In this document: in pieces, positions 1 to 4,385 of the stretch
How positions within the stretch are numbered: position 1 is the stretch's first letter
Layout: the number at the start of each line of letters is the position of its first letter
From: Vitreoscilla sp.
Lineage (GTDB): Bacteria > Pseudomonadota > Gammaproteobacteria > Burkholderiales > Burkholderiaceae
Direction of reading: 5' to 3'
Length of the DNA: 9,543 nt
Assembly (NCBI GenBank): GCA_014378125.1
Contig: JACMOG010000073.1
Coordinates: forward strand, 1 to 9,543
Made by a program: the position numbers and the translations under genes
Notes under the pieces: generated by a model
Told to the model about the DNA's origin: nothing
The model's database searches: none
What the model saw: only the letters and a program-made list of their open reading frames with translations

Positions 1-466
1 CTACAACGCGCTGCACGGCGGCATCGAGCGCCATTTCGGGCCCATCGAGCCCGGCCTGTCCAACGACCCCGCCTGGCACCGGCTGCTGGCCGCGCTGGCG
101 GCACGCGCATCGGCGCTCAAGGGCCGGCAGCGCTGGTTCGTCGAGGCGCACCCGTTCCGCATCGACACGGCCAACGGCATCGGCCGTCCCACGCCCGAGG
201 GCGCGCACCGCGACGGCGTCGACCTCGTCAGCGTGGCGTTGGTGGGCCGGCGCGGCATCAAGGGCGGAGAGAGCCGCGTGTTCCAGGCCGCGTCCAGCGC
301 CGGCCTGCGCTTCACGCTGTCCGAGCCGTGGACGACGGTGCTGCTGGACGACGCCCGCGTCATCCACGAGACCACGCCCATCCAGCCGCTGAAGGCCGGC
401 GAGCCGGGCTGGCGCGACACGCTCGTCCTTACCTTCCGTGCCGGCGGGTTCCAGGGCCCCGGCTGA
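1..466 (+). CDS. 2OG-Fe(II) dioxygenase family protein, C-terminal part (5' end outside window)
   Basis: The reading frame is open from base 2 to the TGA at 464-466 and gives 154 residues; the start lies upstream of the window. The fragment fits the 2OG-Fe dioxygenase family that includes bacterial free amino-acid hydroxylases of the isoleucine dioxygenase/BsmA type (Pfam PF10014). Visible signs are the stretch EAHPFRID, an HRDG segment giving the iron-binding H-x-D pair (H69 and D71 of the fragment), a distal histidine in HETTPI (H122), and an arginine in GWRDTLVLTF (R138) placed to bind 2-oxoglutarate. In this family Fe(II), 2-oxoglutarate and O2 are used to hydroxylate a small substrate, often a free amino acid, in the cytoplasm. 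The substrate here cannot be told. Perhaps one third to two fifths of the protein is missing at the N-terminus. The family call is fairly secure; the substrate is unknown. Confidence 0.82.
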   Translation, partial: YNALHGGIERHFGPIEPGLSNDPAWHRLLAALAARASALKGRQRWFVEAHPFRIDTANGIGRPTPEGAHRDGVDLVSVALVGRRGIKGGESRVFQAASSAGLRFTLSEPWTTVLLDDARVIHETTPIQPLKAGEPGWRDTLVLTFRAGGFQGPG

Positions 467-472
467 TTTCTC

Positions 473-498
473 CGGTGCCAGGTCTTGACCTGGCTCCG
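473..498. repeat. REP-like palindrome, copy A
   Basis: Arms 473-484 and 487-498 are inverted copies with one T-T mismatch (476 and 495). The inner eight pairs, GCCAGGTC against GACCTGGC, are perfect, and the centre would make a CUUG tetraloop in RNA. It starts 7 nt after the dioxygenase stop codon. The octamers CCGGTGCC and TGGCTCCG recur, in swapped order, in the inverted repeat at the end of ribH (4318-4383). This suggests a dispersed REP-type family rather than an operator, though an operator or part of a termination region remains possible. Confidence 0.5.
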
Positions 499-510
499 TC
501 CGAATAAAAG

Positions 511-540
511 ACGGCCCCGGCGATCGCTCGACGGGGCCGT
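511..540. terminator. Terminator-like GC-rich hairpin after the dioxygenase gene
   Basis: A perfect 9-bp stem, ACGGCCCCG (511-519) with CGGGGCCGT (532-540), closes a 12-nt loop. On the + strand, the direction of the dioxygenase gene, it is followed by TCAAAACTT with no real T-run. On the - strand it is followed by CTTTTATT, a better U-tract. By sequence it is therefore a stronger terminator for leftward transcription, though it may still end the dioxygenase mRNA. Confidence 0.55.
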
Positions 541-545
541 TCAAA

Positions 546-569
546 ACTTCGAGGCCGTTGACTCGAAGT
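546..569. repeat. 8-bp inverted repeat
   Basis: ACTTCGAG (546-553) and CTCGAAGT (562-569) are perfect inverted copies around an 8-nt spacer. It lies 5 nt after the terminator-like hairpin and has no T-run. It is the third inverted repeat in under 100 nt. It could be an extra RNA hairpin or a binding site for a dimeric regulator; nothing in the sequence decides between these. Confidence 0.4.
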
Positions 570-661
570 CGCTCAACAACGACCTGCAGGGCCGTCATGG
601 GGTGTACGAGCGAAACCCCTGATCGGATTCGGCCCGGGCGGACGACGGGCGCGACAGGCGC

Positions 662-667
662 CACAAT
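662..667 (+). promoter_or_regulatory. Possible -10 box for the S10 peptidase gene
   Basis: CACAAT followed by GCGCC resembles -10 boxes common in Burkholderiales and lies 30 nt before the ATG at 698. No recognisable -35 sits 16-18 nt upstream, so the call is weak. The rest of the gap from 570 to 697 shows only a short Shine-Dalgarno sequence, GGGAG at 689-693. Confidence 0.3.
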
Positions 668-697
668 GCGCCGACCACACTCGACGATGGGAGTCCC

Positions 698-2203
698 ATG
701 ACCGATTCCGCCGCCGCGGCCGACAAGTCCGCCGCCGACAAGCCCAAGCTCACCCAGCGCGACGCCGTCGAGCGCGCCCTGGCCACGCCGCCCAGGCGCA
801 GCACCGGCGCCATCAAGCTCGGCGGCAGGAAGCTGGACTACAAGGTGGAGGGCGCCTTCGTCCCCGTGCTCAACGGCTCGCAGACCGACAAGCGCGGCGA
901 GCCCGAGGCCGCCGTGTTCACCACCGCCTACCAGCTGGAGCGCAAGTCGGGCGACGCCAAGCCGCGTCCGGTGCTGTTCGCGTTCAACGGCGGCCCTGGC
1001 TCGGCCTCGATCTGGTTGCAACTGGGCGCGCTCGGCCCCAAGCGCCTGCGCATCGGCAACGATGGCTCGATGCTGCCGCCGCCCTACGAGGTGGAGGACA
1101 ACCCGCTCAGCTGGTTCGAGCATTTCGACCTGGTGTTCGTCGACCCGCCGCACACCGGCTACTCGATCACGGCCAGCGACGACGCGCGCAAGAAGATGCT
1201 GTCGGTGGACGGCGACGTGGCCTGCCTCACCGAGGTGATCCGCACGTGGCTGTCGCGCCATCAACGCTGGACGTCGCCCATCTACCTGGCCGGCGAGAGC
1301 TACGGCACCACGCGCGGCGCGGCCATGGCCGACAAGCTGGCGGAGCAGGGCGTGTCGCTCACCGGCCTGATCCTGATCTCGTGCGCGATGGACCTGCAGT
1401 CCATCGTGTTCGAGGCGCGCAACGACCTGCCGTACGCGCTGTTCCTGCCGGCGTTCGCGGGCGTGGCGCAGTACCACGGCTGCCTGAAAGGCCCGCAGGC
1501 CAAGTCGGCCGCCGCGGCGCGCGCGCTCGCCGCCGAGTTCGTCGACGCGGACTACCTGCGCGTGCTGCACCGCGGCGCCAACGCCACGCACGACGAGCGC
1601 GCCAAGGCCGCCAGGCGCATCGCCGAGCTCACCGGGCTGTCGCCCGCGCTGGTGGAGCATCGCAACCTGCGGATCTCCGACAACACCTTCTTCACCGAGC
1701 TGCTGCGCGATCGCGGACAGATCGTCGGCCGCCTCGAGGCGCGCGTGGCCGGGCCCATGGGCCTGGCGCGCACGCACGAGTGGGACTTCGACCCCGGCAT
1801 GGAATCGCTGGTGGGGCCCTACACGATGGCCGGCATGGGCTACTTCATCGGCACGCTGGGGTTCGATCCCACGTGGAACTACGAGGTGCTGTCGATCGAC
1901 ACCAACAAGCACTGGAACTGGGGCCGCGGCGAGAACCCGCACGGCAACTCCTATTGCTGCACCAGCCCCGACCTGTCGCGCGCGCTGCGCCGCAACCCGC
2001 ACCTGCGCGTGCTGGTGGCCAGCGGCCACTTCGACCTGGGCACGCCGTCCACCGCCAGCGACTGGTCGCTGGCCCAGCTCGACATCCCCGCCGACGTTCG
2101 CCAGCGCGTCACGCACAAGTACTACGACGCGGGCCACATGATGTACACGCGCGACGAGGACCTGGCCCAGCTCAAGAAGGACCTGGCGGCGTGGCTGCCA
2201 TGA
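698..2203 (+). CDS. S10 family serine carboxypeptidase-like protein
   Basis: The product is 501 residues, normal for peptidase family S10, alpha/beta-hydrolase-fold serine carboxypeptidases that remove C-terminal residues. Family signatures appear in order: FNGGPGSAS (residues 96-104, oxyanion/substrate-binding region), DPPHTGYS (149-156), the nucleophile elbow GESYG with S201, the catalytic aspartate in SGHFDLGTP (D446), and the catalytic histidine in DAGHMMYT (H480). All three catalytic residues are present, so an active enzyme is likely. The start follows GGGAG at 689-693, only 4 nt from the ATG. The first 35 residues are polar (Ala/Asp/Lys-rich) and contain no hydrophobic signal peptide, whereas many S10 enzymes are exported; a cytoplasmic location is inferred. 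It is followed after 10 nt by the RIO kinase gene, probably co-transcribed. The substrate is unknown. Confidence 0.9.
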   Translation: MTDSAAAADKSAADKPKLTQRDAVERALATPPRRSTGAIKLGGRKLDYKVEGAFVPVLNGSQTDKRGEPEAAVFTTAYQLERKSGDAKPRPVLFAFNGGPGSASIWLQLGALGPKRLRIGNDGSMLPPPYEVEDNPLSWFEHFDLVFVDPPHTGYSITASDDARKKMLSVDGDVACLTEVIRTWLSRHQRWTSPIYLAGESYGTTRGAAMADKLAEQGVSLTGLILISCAMDLQSIVFEARNDLPYALFLPAFAGVAQYHGCLKGPQAKSAAAARALAAEFVDADYLRVLHRGANATHDERAKAARRIAELTGLSPALVEHRNLRISDNTFFTELLRDRGQIVGRLEARVAGPMGLARTHEWDFDPGMESLVGPYTMAGMGYFIGTLGFDPTWNYEVLSIDTNKHWNWGRGENPHGNSYCCTSPDLSRALRRNPHLRVLVASGHFDLGTPSTASDWSLAQLDIPADVRQRVTHKYYDAGHMMYTRDEDLAQLKKDLAAWLP

Positions 2204-2213
2204 CAATGCGCCG

Positions 2214-3059
2214 ATGAAACCTCCGAAAAGACTCCAGCCCCTCGTCGACGAAGGGCTGATCGACAGCGTCGTGCGCCAGCTCATGAGCGGCAAGGAGGCG
2301 ATGGTATTCGTGGTGCGCAGCGGCGAGGAGACGATCTGCGCCAAGGTCTACAAGGAGGCCACCAACCGCAGCTTCCGCCAGGCCGTCGACTACACCGAGA
2401 ACCGCAAGGTGAAGAACTCGCGCCAGGCGCGCGCCATGGCCAAGGGCACCAAGTACGGCCGCGAGAAGCAGGAGGAGGCGTGGCAGAACGCCGAGGTGGA
2501 CGCGCTGTACCGCCTGGCGGGCGCCGGCGTGCGCGTGCCCAAGCCCATCAACTTCCACGACGGCGTGCTGCTGATGGAACTGGTGACCAACGCCGACGGC
2601 GACGCGGCCCCGCGCCTCAACGACTGCGATTTCACGCCCGAGGACGCGCGCCGCCACCACGCCACGCTGGTGAAGGAGGCGGTGCGCATGCTGTGCGCGG
2701 GCGTCGTGCACGGCGACCTGTCCGAATTCAACATCCTGCTGGCCGAGGACGGCCCGGTCATCATCGACCTGCCGCAGGCCGTGGACGCTGCCGGCAACAA
2801 CCACGCGCAACGCATGCTGATGCGCGACGTGGGCAACCTGGCCGCGTTCTTCGGCCGCTTCGCGCCGGAGCTGCGCGCCACCGAGTACGGCGCCGAGATC
2901 TGGTCGCTGTACGTGGGCGGCGCGCTGGCGGTGGATACGCCGCTCACGGGCCGCTACGAGCACCAGCGCGGCGAGGTCGACCTGCGCGCGGTGATGCGCG
3001 AGATCGAGGACACGCGCGAGGAAGAGGCGGAGCGGCAGCGGCGGATGGCGGGGGACTGA
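2214..3059 (+). CDS. RIO family serine protein kinase
   Basis: The product is 281 residues and matches the bacterial branch of RIO atypical protein kinases (Pfam PF01163). Visible elements are the nucleotide-binding loop SGKEAMVF (25-32), the ATP-anchoring lysine in CAKVYK (K44), the hinge MELV (121-124), the catalytic loop VHGDLSEFNIL with D168 and N173, and the metal-binding IIDLPQAVD (D185). All residues needed for phosphotransfer or ATPase activity are present. The C-terminal tail (about 254-281) is rich in Glu and Arg and probably helical. RIO1/RIO2 of archaea and eukaryotes act in small-subunit ribosome maturation; the bacterial role is poorly known. The ATG at 2214 is the first in-frame start after the S10 stop codon and has no clear Shine-Dalgarno; the preceding sequence GACAATGCGCCG contains a -10-like box. 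The gene is convergent with the small gene at 3068-3421, 8 nt away. Confidence 0.92.
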   Translation: MKPPKRLQPLVDEGLIDSVVRQLMSGKEAMVFVVRSGEETICAKVYKEATNRSFRQAVDYTENRKVKNSRQARAMAKGTKYGREKQEEAWQNAEVDALYRLAGAGVRVPKPINFHDGVLLMELVTNADGDAAPRLNDCDFTPEDARRHHATLVKEAVRMLCAGVVHGDLSEFNILLAEDGPVIIDLPQAVDAAGNNHAQRMLMRDVGNLAAFFGRFAPELRATEYGAEIWSLYVGGALAVDTPLTGRYEHQRGEVDLRAVMREIEDTREEEAERQRRMAGD

Positions 3060-3067
3060 GCCCGGCG

Positions 3068-3421
3068 TCAACCGCGCGTGGCGGGGCCCACCTGCGTGAC
3101 CGCATGCGTGGCCAGGTCCACCGACCACACGCGCTTGCGCTCGCCGGTGGCCAGCAGCGCGTGGCCCGACTTGTCGAGCGCGAGCTCCATCACGTAGACC
3201 TCCTGGACGTCCTGCTCCTCGGCCGCGTCGTATTCGGTGGTGTACAGCTGCACCGTCCACAGCACCTTGTCGGTCTTGTCCTCGACGGCGGCGATCACGC
3301 CGCCGCTCTGCGTGAAGCCGTGGTCCTTGGCGCGGCGCATCTGTTCGTAGCGGCCGCCCTTGGCGACGACGGGCTTGACGGGCTTGACGGGCGCGGGCGC
3401 ACGGTGCTTGGCGGACCCCAT
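3068..3421 (-). CDS. Small uncharacterised soluble protein (117 aa)
   Basis: I do not recognise a named family. The start is the ATG at 3421-3419, preceded by AAGGAA six nt upstream; the open frame continues far upstream but crosses the riboswitch and is not coding there. The N-terminal 24 residues are basic and rich in Pro, Val and Lys, with a repeated VKP unit, and look disordered. Residues about 25-117 alternate polar and hydrophobic residues (VIAAVEDKT, VLWTVQLYTTEY, EVYVMELAL, RKRVWSVDL), suggesting a compact beta-rich domain. There is no signal peptide, membrane segment or cysteine. Good ribosome-binding and -10 sequences support a real gene. It stands between two + strand units, convergent with the RIO kinase and divergent from the ribH leader. 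Its function is unknown. Confidence 0.72.
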   Translation of the reverse strand: MGSAKHRAPAPVKPVKPVVAKGGRYEQMRRAKDHGFTQSGGVIAAVEDKTDKVLWTVQLYTTEYDAAEEQDVQEVYVMELALDKSGHALLATGERKRVWSVDLATHAVTQVGPATRG

Positions 3422-3483
3422 GGGGTGTTCCTTTTGGGGTTCGGAGCGGGTTGGATGGGGTGCCCTGCGGCGGTCGAAAGCAA

Positions 3484-3489
3484 ATTGTA
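3484..3489 (-). promoter_or_regulatory. Probable -10 box for the small gene at 3068-3421
   Basis: Read on the - strand, the hexamer is TACAAT, five of six matches to TATAAT, 62 nt upstream of the ATG at 3421. No good -35 is seen at 16-18 nt. The region 3422-3578 thus appears to hold two divergent promoters, this one and the + strand one at 3548, and nothing else that I can identify. Confidence 0.45.
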
Positions 3490-3547
3490 GGAAGCGCCGT
3501 CCAGCGCGTCTCTCCGCTGATCGGGTGCCGGGATGGGGGGAACCACC

Positions 3548-3553
3548 TAGAAT
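3548..3553 (+). promoter_or_regulatory. Probable -10 box of the ribH riboswitch transcript
   Basis: TAGAAT followed by GGCGCC lies 26 nt before the 5' strand of riboswitch helix P1, so the predicted start site (about 3560) falls just upstream of the aptamer. No clear -35 is visible. The placement relative to the aptamer is the main support. Confidence 0.5.
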
Positions 3554-3578
3554 GGCGCCGTCGGCTCGCAAGGCCGAC

Positions 3579-3730
3579 GCGTTCTCAGGGCGGGGCGAAA
3601 TTCCCCACCGGCGGTATCCGCGATTCGTCGCGGGAGCCCGCGAGCGCCTTCGCATCCTCACGGGCGAAGGGTCAGCAGACCTGGTGCGATGCCAGGGCCG
3701 ACGGTCACAGTCCGGATGAAAGAGAAACGC
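3579..3730 (+). promoter_or_regulatory. FMN riboswitch (RFN element) controlling ribH
   Basis: The conserved core of the FMN aptamer is complete and in order: TTCTCAGGGCGGGG (3582-3595), CCCCACCGGCGGTA (3603-3616), AGCCCGCGAGCG (3635-3646), GTCAGCAGACCTGGTG (3671-3686), GCCGACGGTCACAGTCCGGA (3697-3716) and GATGAAAGAGAA (3715-3726). Helix P1 forms from GCGTTCTC (3579-3586) and GAGAAACGC (3722-3730) with one bulged base. By established knowledge, FMN binding to this class lowers expression of the downstream riboflavin gene. Between aptamer and ribH (3731-3821) lies the expression platform, which includes CCTGATTCTGG (3789-3799), a motif I recall from other proteobacterial RFN leaders. No terminator with a T-run is seen, so control of translation initiation or Rho-dependent termination is more likely than intrinsic termination. 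Confidence 0.96.
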
Positions 3731-3735
3731 GAAGC

Positions 3736-3825
3736 ATGAGCTGCTGCATGGGCGTCCCCGGCGGTGCGGCCGCTGCGTCATCGCGCGCCCTGATTCTGGC
3801 AACCACTCACTCGAGAGAACCATGA
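3736..3825 (+). CDS. Possible 29-codon leader ORF between riboswitch and ribH
   Basis: An ATG five nt after the riboswitch opens a 29-codon frame, MSCCMGVPGG to LATTHSREP, ending in a TGA (3823-3825) that overlaps the ribH ATG (3822-3824) as ATGA. A second in-frame ATG is at 3748. The frame spans the whole expression platform, including the CCTGATTCTGG motif. The upstream sequence GAGAAACGCGAAGC is only a weak ribosome-binding site. It may be a true leader peptide coupled to ribH, or a chance frame in a region conserved for RNA structure. The overlap is suggestive; there is no protein-level evidence. Confidence 0.3.
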   Translation: MSCCMGVPGGAAAASSRALILATTHSREP

Positions 3826-4379
3826 ATCAGATGACTACCCAGCATCTCGTGCCCGCCGCCGCGCGCCTTCCGGCCCGCATCGCGGTGATCTGCTCCACGT
3901 GGCACAGCGACATCGTCGACCAGGCGAAGCAGTCGCTGCTCGCCGAGCTGCACCGAAGTCCGACGCCGCCAGGCCAGGTCGACCAGTTCGAGGTGCCCGG
4001 CGCCTTCGAGATCCCGCTGCTCGCGCTCAAGCTCGCGCGCTCGGGGCGCTACGACGCCATCGTGGCGTGCGGCCTCGTGGTCAACGGCGGCATCTACCGC
4101 CACGAGTTCGTCGATTCGGCGGTCATCGACGGGCTGATGCGCGTGCAGCTCGACACCGAGGTGCCGGTGCTGTCGGCGGTGCTCACGCCGCGCGACTTCC
4201 ACGAGCACGAGGAGCACCAGCGCTTCTTCCGCGAGCACTTCGCCAAGAAGGGCGTGGAGGTGGCGCGCGCCTGCATCGAGACCATCGCCGGGCTGCGCCG
4301 CGTCGAGACGATGCTCAGGGGTCTGGCTCCGGCCAGCCTCAAGCCGATCGAAGCGGAGACGTCCCGGGCCGGTGCCTGA
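3822..4379 (+). CDS. ribH: 6,7-dimethyl-8-ribityllumazine synthase, RibH2 type
   Basis: This 185-residue enzyme condenses 5-amino-6-ribitylamino-uracil with 3,4-dihydroxy-2-butanone 4-phosphate to give 6,7-dimethyl-8-ribityllumazine, the next-to-last step of riboflavin synthesis in the cytoplasm. Visible features are the ligand-stacking tryptophan in CSTWHSD (W27), VPGAFEIP (58-65), the GGIYRHEFV segment with catalytic His94, and VQLDTEVPVLSAVLTP (108-123). The GGIYRHEF form, in place of the GDTxHFE-like form of ordinary RibH1, and the HEHEEHQRFF insert resemble Brucella RibH2, which is also riboswitch-controlled. GAGAGA at 3813-3818 precedes the ATG at 3822; an ATG at 3831 is an alternative. 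Residues 166-185 extend beyond the usual end of the fold and are encoded by an inverted repeat (4318-4383). The gene appears monocistronic, with the convergent kinase gene ending 6 nt away. Other riboflavin genes are not in the window. Confidence 0.95.
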   Translation: MNQMTTQHLVPAAARLPARIAVICSTWHSDIVDQAKQSLLAELHRSPTPPGQVDQFEVPGAFEIPLLALKLARSGRYDAIVACGLVVNGGIYRHEFVDSAVIDGLMRVQLDTEVPVLSAVLTPRDFHEHEEHQRFFREHFAKKGVEVARACIETIAGLRRVETMLRGLAPASLKPIEAETSRAGA

Positions 4380-4383
4380 CCCC
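4318..4383. repeat. REP-like imperfect inverted repeat spanning the ribH stop codon, copy B
   Basis: Left arm 4318-4334 (GGGGTCTGGCTCCGGCC) pairs with right arm 4367-4383 (GGCCGGTGCCTGACCCC) at 15 of 17 positions; the two exceptions are T-T mismatches. The spacer is 32 nt. The right arm contains the ribH TGA and reaches to 3 nt from the kinase stop codon, so the element occupies the convergent junction and could act as a two-way transcription end or mRNA 3' stabiliser. It shares the octamers TGGCTCCG and CCGGTGCC with the palindrome at 473-498. A nested CTGGC/GCCAG hairpin lies at 4323-4336. Confidence 0.55.
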
Positions 4384-4385
4384 GA

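Noticed and set aside
2172..3260. 362-codon - strand frame opposite the RIO kinase
   Set aside because: Low-complexity Arg/His/Val/Leu translation, antisense to a complete RIO kinase, and overlapping the better supported small gene at 3068-3421.
3749..3790. Possible intrinsic terminator in the riboswitch expression platform (GGGCG/CGCCC and GCGGCCGC)
   Set aside because: The outer stem is only 5 bp with unpaired flanks and no T-run follows, so intrinsic termination is not supported.
3422..3823. N-terminal extension of the small - strand gene to 3823
   Set aside because: It would run antisense through the FMN riboswitch and has no protein-like composition; AAGGAA before the ATG at 3421 marks the start.
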